In this document: positions 41,674-52,205 of the stretch, piece after piece
Layout of the letters: every line of letters starts with the position of its first letter
Numbering within the stretch: position 1 is the stretch's first letter
Origin: Macrostomum hystrix
Taxonomy: Eukaryota > Platyhelminthes > Macrostomidae
Reading direction: 5' to 3'
Length of the DNA stretch: 64,000 bases
Assembly: GCA_950097015.1 (NCBI GenBank)
Contig: CATNEN010000001.1
Location: 15,993,501-16,057,500 of the forward strand
Notes under the pieces: model-generated
Told to the model about the DNA's origin: nothing
Database searches by the model: none
The model's input: the letters and a program-made list of their open reading frames with translations, nothing else
Translations under genes and position numbers: made by a program

Positions 41674-43993
41674 TGAAATAGCTGCGGGTTTGCAATCCGA
41701 TGATCTGTCCTCGTGAAAGAAAGGAGTGTGGGGATGGCGATAGAGTCGGAAGTCATACCGCAAGGGCTCGCGAATTGCCGCGGAAAGAGGGACGAAGGGA
41801 GAGATGAAGGGAGAGACAGTGGATGCAGGGAGTGGTCCTCTCGGCCTCAGGCTGGCCAGTCCCACTCAACCCATAGGCCACAGGCATGACTGCCGTGCCT
41901 ACCCCAAGCAGTGCTCGAAACCGGCTAAAAGTCTAAATAGATGTCGGACTACCCTCAGACGGATAGGACAGGGCTATGCAGCCTACTGTCATCAGTAGCA
42001 TGTTCGTAACTGACCCCTAAACTCGGTAGCAGTGGTCGACTCGGCCTAGGCTCTTGTCTTAGAAATGCGGAAAGGCTATCGGCAAAGCGGAAAATGATCT
42101 AGGGTAGCGCCACCACCCAATGCGCCTACGTGGCCACCGCAGACATTTGGGAACTTGGGTCCCCGGAGCTCGCGGCTCCTAGTTTGTCACACAGATCTTA
42201 GACAAGCCGAAAAAATAGAGCCTTCTGTAACTTCCGTTTTAGACTAGGGCGAAGACCCCAGAATGGATCGAGACACGCCTCACCAGGGGATTCCTGAATT
42301 TGCGCTACAGTGGTCTAGAAAGGTGGTACTCAGAACCTGAAAGTGAAATCCCTAGCCAGAGTCCTACTCATGAAACATCAGACACATTCGGTACATTAGA
42401 CTGCAGCCTACACATTAGATAACTAGCAATCCGGTCTGTGTGAGTTGAGGAAAACAGAGGCAGGAGAGGTTAAGCTGAACACTGGCTGAGTGATTATGCG
42501 AGCGTAAGATTAAAAGATCATCACCCCCCACTTCCCTGGCGGTGGAAGCGGGAGGGGGAACGGAAGGGAAACTCAATTAGCAGGGGAGCTTGACACGCAC
42601 TCCCAGTTCCGCTAGGAAACGAGGAAAACCCGCCAGGGAATTCCCCACCCCTGGGCAGAAAGAAAACACGTGCTACACTCCGCATTTTACTTGCAAATCC
42701 CTAGCTCCATATTACTCTCACGCGCGCTTACAATTGCCTTCCTGCCGCAGCTTTCAGCTCGGCTGTGCCAGAGCCCGCCCCCTAGGCGATTAGCCACTCA
42801 TGACCGAGGGCTGTCTATTGATAAAATAAAGGTAAAAAGGAGACATAATAAAAGAAGTTAAGTTGTTATAAAGTTAAGCCCAATAAGTTAAAAGTGCTTA
42901 GATTGGATAGTTTATTAGGCGAAACAATCCCTAGCTTCCCTCCCACTAAAATGCCGCCTAACCAATAGAAAGCCCCTTAGGAGCAATAATTGCAAACCGC
43001 TGCGCGGATTACTTATCTGGAGTCGCTTCGGCCGCGTGCTGCAATCCCGTCGATCTCGGGGAAGGGGATCGGGTAAAATAGCAAAAGCCGGAAGGGAGAG
43101 ATGCTGCGAGTCGGCAGGGGCCAACACGCTTGGAGCTCAAGGCTCAATTTAGCAGCTCACCTAAAGAGGTGGCTCGCGCTCAGGGGGAATGGGGACAGGC
43201 AATGGGCCTGCGCTAGCTGTGGAGCTATGAGCTCTAGGGTCTATGCCCTAAATGGGTCTGGGGGATAAGTCCTGGGTCCGGTGGGAGTCCGGCCCGGCAA
43301 AAGTAAGTCCGGCAGGGGAGAAGGGGAAGAGCCGGTGGGAGAAAAGAGGTCCTAGAGGGAGCAGCGCAGCGCGCTTGCTTAAATAGGCCTTGCAGCACGC
43401 CAACCCCGACATCCATCAAAGCAACCCACATTCGCGCCAGCCTGTCATCGAGGAATTGAAGCGGCGATTGCCGCCCCAATTGCCCAATGAACCGGCGGCG
43501 GGAAACGACAGATGTTCTGCGCGAACAGCCGTCGGCAGTCAGCCAGCGATTGTTACTCCGCCGGGACAATGGAAGCGCAGGCGCCGACCTGCCTACAGTG
43601 ATATTTACATGTATCTAAAGGAAGGAGGTCATAAAAGTCGAGCTGGGCTCGAATACTGTAAAGAAGCGGGGACATGAAGAATTTTATGATCACTCATAAC
43701 GCGTGAGTGAGCCCCTATATCTGATCGCGGTTTGGAGGGGAATTATGACCTAAACTAGTTCATACAGTAACATTATGGCCGCGATCAGTCATTCCTACGG
43801 GGAGTCTAGACAACTCCGGAGAGAGAGGATTCGGCAGCTACTGGATTCACCGCCGCCTCAAACCCGGCCCTAAGATTAATGATCTTGTTTTGTGACCAGC
43901 TGCTATGTGGGTCGCAATTATTAGTTACTTAAAAATTCGAAAAATTATGCTGGCTCACACTCCCACTCGATTCCCGCAGCACACTCCACATCA
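41674..43993. mobile_element. 2.3-kb TG...CA repeat, copy C
   Basis: A 2,320-bp copy highly similar to copy B, from TGAAATAGCTGCGGG to CACACTCCACATCA. It is flanked by ATTT on both sides (41670-41673 and 43994-43997), different from the CTAC of copy B, so both copies were inserted independently and with 4-bp duplications. It sits in the 5' UTR region of the SL-inserted retrotransposon. No coding capacity is seen. Confidence 0.68.
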
Positions 43994-44295
43994 ATTTGAA
44001 ATACCAAAAATAAAAACAGTTTTACATTGTTTTATATATTTAAATTTATATATTCCTCATTTCCTCGTTCCACTCTCTGCTCCGTAGGCTCTTTTAAGTA
44101 GTCACTTGCATACTAGTCAGTAGTAAATTTAGTATCTTCGCCAGTTTTAGTTTTAGTTTTAGTGGAGTCTGGAAACAAAGGCGGCTGATTTTGATTTGAT
44201 TTGATCATACTTGCCTACCATCTATCTCTGATCGATACTTGCTCCAAACTTATCGAACTAAAATCAAACGACCGAGACTACTTACCCAAGTAACA

Positions 44296-47200
44296 ATGGA
44301 TGTAGATCCCAGGTCCAACGCGGAGCCTCCGGACTCTGCCAACAGCAACAATGTCCAGGCAGACCAGGCACCAGCTGCAGGAACAGGTACAGGCGTCGGC
44401 ACGCCCGGAACCCTGTCCGCCGCTGCCACCACTGCCACCAAAGACCGCACCTCAACCGCGAAGGAAGGCCTGTTTCCGGCGACTCCTCGCGCCAGGAAGA
44501 AACGATCGCGTCAGTCATACGACCCAAATCCAAAACCACTAGTCTCGTCGAAAATATCCAACAGACGACAGAGCAGTGGCGTCGTTAAAAAGTCCACCAA
44601 TCGACGTTCGGGTTCGAGGTCGAGCAAGCCCACCGACACCGGCTCTGATGACACCACGTCGGGGGCCTGCGACGGTCCTGACGGCGACGAAGACGAAGAG
44701 GCAGCCGACTATGTCTCGCTGTCCTCCGACGAAGAGCCTGCCGGCTCCTTTAAAACACCCGATGGACGAGTGTCAAACGTGTACAGCGCCTACACCAGGA
44801 CCACTCCCACCTCGGCAATTGAGCGCCCGTCGGCACCGGCCTCGGCACCGGCACCAGTACGGCAAGTACCAACGCCGCACAAGCTGGGTGCTGCGGAGGC
44901 TGTTGCGGACGCCGGGGCGGCGGCTGTTGCCGCTGCTGCTGCTGCTGCTGCAAAAAATACTGACGGATTAGAAAGCGCAAAATCAATTGACAACCTACTG
45001 TACCTGCCCGGCAGCACTGACCTCACTGTGGAACAGTTTAAGCTGCCGGCAGAAGCAAACCTGAAAGGCCACAGAACGTATTCCCATCTAGGGGATGCAG
45101 ATTTTGAATACTATCCGCACCTACTGAGAAAGGTCTCCAGCCAGGCATACCATAGTATCCTCAATGATATCCTGCCGCTGGCCTTTCACCACAAACCATC
45201 TGAAAGACGACGAGTCTTCTGGTACGGGCCAGAGTACTCCTATTCAGATGTAGTCTTAAAAGAAAACAACGACTGGCACCCAACCATTCTACAAATTAAA
45301 GACTTTCTAATCAAGCATCTAGATCTTCCCAACTTCAATTCATGCCTCATCAATTTCTACGCTCGGCCAGACATCGGGATTCCATACCATGCCGATAATG
45401 AGCCGGAGCTGGGACCAAAGCCGACAATCGCCACAGTGTCCTTCGGGGCACCGAGGCGCTTCATAGTCCGTGCCAACTGTGACCACACTGTTATCTGCGA
45501 CTACCCAACGGTACCTGGTTCCGTCATTCTGATGAAAGGGTCTAGCCAGCAAAAAACCCAACACAGTGTACCACCCACGCCCCTGCAGCAGGTTGGATAC
45601 AGGATCTCACTCACCTTTAGAGTGACCGATCCAGCCTTGCGACGGCGTCAGCCCAGCACGGTGCCAAAGCCAGCAGCAGCAGCAGCGGCGGCGGTGGCGG
45701 CGGCGGCGTCGGCGGCGGCGGCGGAGCAACCGGCGGCAGCTGCACCGGCCCGGGTGAGTCCGGCGGCGGCGTCGGTGTCGGCGGCGGCGGGGGCGGCGGC
45801 GGCGGCGGCGACGGCGGTGGCGGCGTCGGCGGCGGCGGGGAAGGCGGCGGCGACGACGATGGCGACGGATGCGACAATGTCGGCAGCACCTGCGAGACGA
45901 AACGCTGCACCTAGCTCTGCATCCAGCTCTGCGGCCTCCTCGGTCCCCGGCAGAGGGGGAGCTTCTGGCCGAGGCAGTGGCGGTGGCGGTGTGAGCTACT
46001 CCAACATTGTCTCTGGCACGGCCAACTCGCGCGGCAGACGTCCGGAACACCTCTCGGGCATCTGCCCGGTGATCTTTGAGGTGGCCGAACAGGCAGCCGG
46101 CAACCAGCTACTCTTCTGCCAGTGGCTGGGAGCCAACTTCGCCGGAACCGCTAGAGCCACCAACACTCGCTGTGTACAGAACCAAGCTGCCTATCTAGTA
46201 ATACCAGCAACCGAGCAGGACCATCAGCACTTCCTGAACGACCAACTAAAGGTGCCACTGTTTCAAGGGCAACTAGTGGGGCGCCGACTACCGCGCATGC
46301 GCCCCCTCGACGCCCGTCACGGTGCGGACCAGCTCGGAGAGCCAAAGACGACTCCGTCCACTTTTGTGGTTCGTGACGTCGATCTCAACATTCAAACTAA
46401 TGACTTCAAATCTATGATAGAAGCAAACGGTGTCACAGGAGTTACCGGCGTCCAGCGCATCACCCGGCTCTCTGACAACCAGCCCACCAGGTTGCTTAGG
46501 GTCTTCGTTAAGGATGCCAGCGTGGCCCAGAGGTGTATCGACGAAGGTATTAATACTCCTTTTATAGCGTTTTCCTGCGAGGCGAGCAAATCCTCTGCTC
46601 CGCCCAGGATAACCCAATGCTTCAAATGCCAGGGTATAGGCCATAGAGCTGCCGAGTGTCAAGGGCAAACAGTTTGCAGAAAGTGTGGTGGCGGACACCT
46701 CTTGGCTGAATGCCCGCCCAACAATGCGCCAACTTGTGCCAACTGTGGGGGCCCGCACAGAGCCAACCACTTTTCCTGCCCATCCGTAGCAGCAGCCGTC
46801 AGGGCTCTCAAAGCCACCAGTGACGCCCAACATGCGGCCATCCGTGCAGCCATGCCCGCCCAGCAGCAACAGGCGCAACAGCAGTCGCGGCCGCAGCAGC
46901 AGTCGCAGCCGCGGCGGCAGTCGCAGCCGCAGCGGCAGTCGCAGCCACAGCAGCAGTCGCAGCCGCAGCGGCAGTCGCAGCCGCAGCAGCAATCGCAGCC
47001 GCAGCGGCAGCAGGCGCAGCCTAGGCAGCAGCAGCAGAACTCCGCGAACGAGGCCAGGCCCCCTGCAGCGTCGACGGCAGGCATGGAGGTCGACGAAAAT
47101 GACCAAACCTGGTTAACCGTCGGGCCCAACGGGAGGCCTCAGAGACCGCTACCGAGGCCACCTGCACAGCGGCAACCGCCTCCAACGACAACAACAGCTA

Positions 47201-47571
47201 GCAATGTACCCCCGCCGCCGCCGCCCTCGACTGCGTCGCAGGCGGCACCTGCAAATGCGGAGGGAGCCAACAACAACCATCTATTGAGCCTGATGAATTC
47301 AGAAATCAGCAAACTGTCTGAGCATCTGGCAAACCTAAATGTTACAGAGTTCCTGCCACTCCTGGCGCGGACCCTGGTTCTCACCCTGGTCTACGCTCAG
47401 ACGGCTGCCGTCCGGGGTGACCGGACGCTTGATATGGAGGCCACTGTCAAAGCGGTCCTTTGCATCATGCGCCTGGCCTCCGGTCGGGAGCTCGACGGGC
47501 CTGGGCTGGGACTGACGGACCTCGGTACTCAGTTCCTAGTCCTGCTGATGGGCGGAGCTGAGTCCACCTGA
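44296..47571 (+). CDS. ORF1: AlkB-like dioxygenase plus CCHC RNA-binding protein
   Basis: From ATG 44296 (MDVDPRSNAEPPDSANSN) runs a 1,091-residue open frame. Residues 1-240 are Ser/Pro/Ala-rich. Residues ~260-442 are an AlkB-type Fe(II)/2-oxoglutarate dioxygenase: FWYGPEYSYSD, INFYARPDIGIPYHADNEPE with the iron ligands H365 and D367, FGAPRRFIVR, PGSVILMKG, QHSVP with the third ligand H423, and the 2OG/substrate motif YRISLTFR (R436, R442), as in ALKBH2/3. A poly-Ala and Gly-rich linker follows, then about residue 590 onward an RRM-like region (TFVVRDVDLNIQTNDFKSMI), three CCHC knuckles from residue 775 (CFKCQGIGHRAAEC, CRKCGGGHLLAEC, CANCGGPHRANHFSC), a Gln-rich tract and a helical C-terminus. 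All catalytic residues are present. Confidence 0.88.
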   Translation: MDVDPRSNAEPPDSANSNNVQADQAPAAGTGTGVGTPGTLSAAATTATKDRTSTAKEGLFPATPRARKKRSRQSYDPNPKPLVSSKISNRRQSSGVVKKSTNRRSGSRSSKPTDTGSDDTTSGACDGPDGDEDEEAADYVSLSSDEEPAGSFKTPDGRVSNVYSAYTRTTPTSAIERPSAPASAPAPVRQVPTPHKLGAAEAVADAGAAAVAAAAAAAAKNTDGLESAKSIDNLLYLPGSTDLTVEQFKLPAEANLKGHRTYSHLGDADFEYYPHLLRKVSSQAYHSILNDILPLAFHHKPSERRRVFWYGPEYSYSDVVLKENNDWHPTILQIKDFLIKHLDLPNFNSCLINFYARPDIGIPYHADNEPELGPKPTIATVSFGAPRRFIVRANCDHTVICDYPTVPGSVILMKGSSQQKTQHSVPPTPLQQVGYRISLTFRVTDPALRRRQPSTVPKPAAAAAAAVAAAASAAAAEQPAAAAPARVSPAAASVSAAAGAAAAAATAVAASAAAGKAAATTMATDATMSAAPARRNAAPSSASSSAASSVPGRGGASGRGSGGGGVSYSNIVSGTANSRGRRPEHLSGICPVIFEVAEQAAGNQLLFCQWLGANFAGTARATNTRCVQNQAAYLVIPATEQDHQHFLNDQLKVPLFQGQLVGRRLPRMRPLDARHGADQLGEPKTTPSTFVVRDVDLNIQTNDFKSMIEANGVTGVTGVQRITRLSDNQPTRLLRVFVKDASVAQRCIDEGINTPFIAFSCEASKSSAPPRITQCFKCQGIGHRAAECQGQTVCRKCGGGHLLAECPPNNAPTCANCGGPHRANHFSCPSVAAAVRALKATSDAQHAAIRAAMPAQQQQAQQQSRPQQQSQPRRQSQPQRQSQPQQQSQPQRQSQPQQQSQPQRQQAQPRQQQQNSANEARPPAASTAGMEVDENDQTWLTVGPNGRPQRPLPRPPAQRQPPPTTTTASNVPPPPPPSTASQAAPANAEGANNNHLLSLMNSEISKLSEHLANLNVTEFLPLLARTLVLTLVYAQTAAVRGDRTLDMEATVKAVLCIMRLASGRELDGPGLGLTDLGTQFLVLLMGGAEST

Positions 47572-47610
47572 ACAGTCAAATTTCGACAAAATTTCATGTA
47601 TTTATAGTAA

Positions 47611-50502
47611 AAATTCGGTAGCTCTACCACCCCATCCTCCAATAACTCGATTCCCATTGGACGCCCGGCAGGGCTGAAAATTGCACAATTAAATTGTCGG
47701 GGCTTCCTACCCAAATTCCTAGAGTTGCAGCTGTGGCTGATAGAGGAGGAGCTGGATATTGCCCTCTTCTCAGAAACGCTCCTCAAGGACACTCACCAAC
47801 TTTCTCTTCCAGGTTATTCCTGCATCCGGTTTGATGCGCCTCTTGCCAAGAGGGGGCTACTATTGGTGCACAACTCAAGAGTGACACTCTCCAATGTCTG
47901 CATGTTTGTAGACGATACCAACTTGGAGGTCCTCTCCTGTCACGTGCATCCGACGCACGTCTCACTTGCGCCATTCAGCCTCTCTCTGGTCTACAAGTCA
48001 CCAACTCCTGAGGTGCTCAACTTGGATACACTCAAATCTCTTTTATCTACCAATCGCAGTCTCATACTGGGCGATCTCAATGCCAGGCACGACGTGTTTG
48101 GCAACACCAGTCGTAACAATAGGGCAGGTGAACAGCTCTATAACTGGCTTATTGAGGATCATAACGCGCCCATCGTACTCAATGAGGTGGGTGAGTACAC
48201 CCGCGTGGCCAGCAAAAGTGGAGTGGTCTCTATGAATGTCCTCGACTTGGGACTAGCCTCGCGCAATCTTGCGGCGAGTGTGACCGACTTTCACGTTGGC
48301 TACGATGTGGGTAGTGACCATCTGCCAATCTGCCTCACTCTCGACTCCAGGGCCCCCATGTGGGATGGCCCTCGAAAGCGGAGAAATTTCAACAAGGTCA
48401 ATTGGGAACAATTCCAAATTCATCTTAACCAATCACTCTTCACGCTTAATGCTCCTATGCTAACCTGTCAAGTCGATGTCGATAGGGAGGTCCAGGTGAT
48501 CACCTCGGCCATCCAAGAGGCCATCACTCAGGTTGTACCTGAGCGTAATTTGGCAAGGCCTCTTCCGCAATACATTCTGGCAAAGATCAAGCTACGCAGG
48601 AAACTGCGACGAATGTATTGTCGAACTCGCGACGACAGCTGCCGAATCGAGGCAAATAGGCTAGCAGCAGTTATCAAAAAGGACATCAAAAATCTTGAGA
48701 TGAAACAAAAAACCAAGCTCTGCCAGAGTGTGGTGGATAATGCTAGAGATAGGAAGGTCAAGAACTTTTGGCACGACGTCCGTACCCTTATGGGTAAGGC
48801 AAAGCCAAGACCTATTCCTACTCTCTCCCGGGACCGGCAAGTGGCCTACACCGAGATCGACAAGGCCCAATTGTTTGCCGAGTCCCTGGGGGCAAAAATG
48901 AAACCTATGCCAATCACCAACAGGGACTTTGCACGAAGGGTCAGAGATGAATGTATGGATCCGCTCTTTTATCCCACTGGGCGTGACTCACTCTCTCAGA
49001 CCCTGAATGCACCTGAACCGTTGGAGGTACCTTTCACGGTTCCTGACCTTGTCTGGGAGCTAGATCATCTCAGGCTCGACAAGGCGCCGGGACCCGATGA
49101 TATACCAAACAGGGCTCTACGCTTTGGCCTCGAACCCATGTCCATTAACAGGATTCTCAACTTGTTCAACGCCTGCTTCGACATGGGGATCTTCCCCACT
49201 GCCTGGAAGAAGGCAACTACGATTATGATTCCGAAGCCTGACAAGGCGCCGGATGATCCAAACTCGTATAGACCAATCAGCCTCACATCGTGTTTCGGCA
49301 AACTCTTTGAGAAACTCATTGCAAGAAGGCTCGTCTCGCACTTGGAGTCCTCCAACACGCTAGGAATGGACCAGTGTGCCTATAGGAAGGGCCACAGCTC
49401 ATACGATAACCTGTGCAGGCTAGCGCAGGATGTCATGGAGAGCAAGTGCCTTGGCCACAAAGTCATCGCCATCTTCCTGGACGCAGCCTATGCGTTTGAC
49501 TCTACTGATCATGATAGACTTCGTGTCCGAATGAAGGAATCCAATTTGCCCAGAAAAATTACTCGACTCCTGTCTGATTATCTTCGCGACAGGTCTTTTA
49601 TAGTGCGAGTCGGAGAGGCATTCAGCAATAGCATCAATCCGCGTGCTGGTGTACCTCAGGGGGGGATTCTGAGTCCCTTCCTGTACAACCTGTATGTCAG
49701 CGGTATGCCTCCTCCACCAAATCCTAACGTGAAGCGCAGCCAGTTTGCGGACGATATGGCCATCTGGGCCAGAGCTACTTCCGTCCCAGGCATTGCCAGA
49801 ATCCTGCAACCTTATCTGCAGGCTGTCGCGGACTGGTGTGCACTACAAGGAATCAAACTCAACTCAAGCAAATCTCAAGCCATGGCTTTCAACTCCAGAT
49901 TAGCACCACAGGCTAGGGCACAATGGCCCAACTTCACCATTAGTGGAGAGGTCATCCCCTATGTCACCAATGTCAAATTTCTTGGAATCAATCTCGATCC
50001 AAGTTTCCAACTCAATCATCATACTCTCATCATCGAGCGTACCTGCAGAGCTCAGCTGGCGTCCATTAGCAGGTTAGCCAGGGCGACACAGCTCAGCAGT
50101 GTTACGCTCAAGATGCTCTACAGGGCCTACATTGAGAGCATTCTCACGTATGGCTCCCCTGTTCTAAATGTCATTTCAGTCTGTAGTCTAAACAGACTCC
50201 AAAAGATCCAAAACTATGCACTTCGCATTTGCTATGGAGCACCTAGCTATACCAAGGTCAGCTACTTACATCAGCTGGCAGCCATGCCGATGGTAGCAGA
50301 TAGGCTCCGTGCATTGGCAACTAGCTGGCTCTGCAAAGCGACCTGCAATAGAATCCATAACTTCCACGTTGAACCATCCAACCCTCCGCACAGAGCTGCC
50401 GACAGATCTAGGATGCCCGTCCTAAATGTTCTCTGGGCTTCTCTTAAGCAGAGAGAGCACAACAGGAGGGCAGCCCAAAACACTAGGCAATTTGCCAACT
50501 AA
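47611..50502 (+). CDS. ORF2: APE endonuclease and reverse transcriptase
   Basis: The frame is open from 47611 (after TAA) to 50502, 963 codons. The endonuclease begins almost at once (IAQLNCRGFLPKF, FSETLLKD, LGDLNARHDVFG, GSDHLPICL). The RT follows (LDKAPGPDDIPNRAL, SYRPISLTSCFGKLFEKLI, IAIFLDAAYAFDSTDHD, GVPQGGILSPFLYNLYVSG and the catalytic FADDMAIW at residues 712-719), then a thumb and C-terminal domain (YGSPVLNVISVCSLNRLQKI). There is no RNase H and no C-terminal zinc knuckle. No ATG precedes the endonuclease motifs; the frame is the same as ORF1 but separated by TGA, TAG and TAA, so initiation is unclear. Jockey/CR1-like in layout; clade not settled. Confidence 0.88.
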   Translation, partial: KFGSSTTPSSNNSIPIGRPAGLKIAQLNCRGFLPKFLELQLWLIEEELDIALFSETLLKDTHQLSLPGYSCIRFDAPLAKRGLLLVHNSRVTLSNVCMFVDDTNLEVLSCHVHPTHVSLAPFSLSLVYKSPTPEVLNLDTLKSLLSTNRSLILGDLNARHDVFGNTSRNNRAGEQLYNWLIEDHNAPIVLNEVGEYTRVASKSGVVSMNVLDLGLASRNLAASVTDFHVGYDVGSDHLPICLTLDSRAPMWDGPRKRRNFNKVNWEQFQIHLNQSLFTLNAPMLTCQVDVDREVQVITSAIQEAITQVVPERNLARPLPQYILAKIKLRRKLRRMYCRTRDDSCRIEANRLAAVIKKDIKNLEMKQKTKLCQSVVDNARDRKVKNFWHDVRTLMGKAKPRPIPTLSRDRQVAYTEIDKAQLFAESLGAKMKPMPITNRDFARRVRDECMDPLFYPTGRDSLSQTLNAPEPLEVPFTVPDLVWELDHLRLDKAPGPDDIPNRALRFGLEPMSINRILNLFNACFDMGIFPTAWKKATTIMIPKPDKAPDDPNSYRPISLTSCFGKLFEKLIARRLVSHLESSNTLGMDQCAYRKGHSSYDNLCRLAQDVMESKCLGHKVIAIFLDAAYAFDSTDHDRLRVRMKESNLPRKITRLLSDYLRDRSFIVRVGEAFSNSINPRAGVPQGGILSPFLYNLYVSGMPPPPNPNVKRSQFADDMAIWARATSVPGIARILQPYLQAVADWCALQGIKLNSSKSQAMAFNSRLAPQARAQWPNFTISGEVIPYVTNVKFLGINLDPSFQLNHHTLIIERTCRAQLASISRLARATQLSSVTLKMLYRAYIESILTYGSPVLNVISVCSLNRLQKIQNYALRICYGAPSYTKVSYLHQLAAMPMVADRLRALATSWLCKATCNRIHNFHVEPSNPPHRAADRSRMPVLNVLWASLKQREHNRRAAQNTRQFAN

Positions 50503-52187
50503 AAATGATGGGGGGGACCTTGCTCGACCACCTCGGGCCCTCTGGGGCACCGGGCTGAGAGCCACCCGCGTGTGACGGCGGAGTCAATCCTTAAGGCTGG
50601 CTTATAAACATATTTTTTGTTGACTCCTAGCTCTAGGTCGTTAGTCATTTAGTGCGTTGTGTCGAATTGGAACGAACTCATTGCTGTTATTTAGGCATGT
50701 TTTAACATAACTAAACTGTACCAGAGCTACTAGTAAGTTTACTTTCTACTTCTCTATGGAAGTTTTATAGAGTCTAGTCTGTTAAAGCATCCAGCTGCCT
50801 ATCATAGAGCTGATAGAGCGGATCATTTGGTCCAGCCTAGGGGGTAGGGCCAGCCGGGAGACCTCCGCCGGACAACTGCGAGCCTCGGGGGCCTGGGTCC
50901 TCGGGGGGCGGGGGGGTCTCGCGAGATCCCCTGTCCCCTCGCAATACCATTTTGACTTAAAAACAAACATGTAGAATAAACTCGTTCGGTGAGTGCACTC
51001 TAGTAATCGTGACAGCACCGATGTAAAACTCTAAATTATTCATTCTACTCACGACTGTTTGGGTGGCTGCGTCAGGGGATACGGTCTCTGGATCTTTGTC
51101 CGCGCCTGATTAAGCCTGCCGATACCAGTCTGATGCCAGACGATGTCAAATGCGCCGCTCTGAAAAATCAAACATGTACTATATTTTACTCCATAGCGTT
51201 CTGTCTCCTTTCATGCAGCTTTGTCTGCTTTTGCTTTTAAACACTCTTTTTACTCACTATCTCTAGTCTCTTCTTTTAATCTTGACTTTTATCCCGATAA
51301 ACTATTTTTTTTATCCTTTTACCCAAGCTATGGAGATAGAATATTCTGTGCTTCCAGATGATCCAAATATTCAAATATGAATTGTTTAAGTTGTTCTGTG
51401 CAATGAGCCACTGGTTTGCTGTGGACAATATCAAAAAGATGTTTATTTTCAACTTCTCAAGAGCGAAGACGGCGAACATTTTCAATTTTACAAATAGTGC
51501 ATCCTTTTTTGCTCACTAATTGTACATGCCAAATATTGAATACTCTATTCAAATATGAATCCTCATTCCAATACTTACAATATCTTTAATCTTACAAATA
51601 GTGCATCTTCTTTCGTTTACCAATTGTGCATACCAAATATTGAATATTCAAACAAATACCTTTTACTACCTCAATACCTTACTTACAATCTCACAAATAG
51701 TGAATGTACGCGTTTTATCTCTACAAAAATGCTTACCAATAAGTGAATGTTCAAATACTTTCTTTTACTACCTCAATATTATAAATCTCTACAATACTTA
51801 TAAATACCAAATCGTTTCTAACTTACCAATTCGAACTTGATTTTACACAAATCGCGCGTTTTTGATCTGCCCGGAGCTTTGTGACGGGTAGACTACTTAT
51901 GCAATTACTCACCATCGCTAACCAAAACCCCCATTTTCGTGTTGTCGCACCAGATATTTTTTAGATTAGATTAAAGTAGTATTTTGATCTTTGTGACTTA
52001 GTGAGTTTTATTTGAATTGCACGGCACAAGAGCACGAAACTGAGGGAAAGATATGCTCTTCTTTTTAACTCACACAAAATAATTGTAATCGTGCCTCATG
52101 GCTCCCAAAAGTAAATAATGTAACATGGCTGCAGAGTTTCGGCTAGAAACTGAACGGCCGGGGGCAACCCCATTACTACAGTAAAAA
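50503..52187 (+). other. 3' UTR of SL-inserted element 1
   Basis: There is no ORF with a recognisable domain. At about 51480-51840 three diverged ~120-bp repeats contain ACAAATAGTGCATC-like and AATATTGAATA-like words. A hairpin GGGGGCAACCCC lies near 52160-52171, close to the 3' end. Confidence 0.5.
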
Positions 52188-52202
52188 AAAGACGGTCTCT
52201 TA
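52188..52202 (+). repeat. SL-derived target duplication, left copy
   Basis: AAAGACGGTCTCTTA, identical to 54408-54422 and sharing its first 11 bases with 41209-41219. It separates the two retrotransposons and is bases 6-20 of the SL leader. Confidence 0.85.
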
Positions 52203-52205
52203 TTT

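Larger units (their letters stand above)
41220..52187 (+). mobile_element. SL-gene-inserted non-LTR retrotransposon 1 (AlkB-bearing)
   Basis: The element lies between SL-derived sequence at both ends: AAAGACGGTCT at 41209-41219 and AAAGACGGTCTCTTA at 52188-52202. It encodes a long ORF1 (AlkB plus CCHC) and ORF2 (APE plus RT), both open throughout. The 5' UTR is itself interrupted by copy C of the 2.3-kb repeat (41674-43993); without it the element would be about 8.6 kb. The 3' end carries a small hairpin (GGGG-CAA-CCCC) and a short A-run. The 5' boundary is inferred from the SL match; there is no second copy to confirm it. Confidence 0.7.

Noticed and set aside
45607-46050. Arg- or Pro-rich minus-strand ORFs opposite the AlkB ORF1
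   Set aside because: They reflect the GCG/GCA repeat coding poly-Ala on the plus strand.
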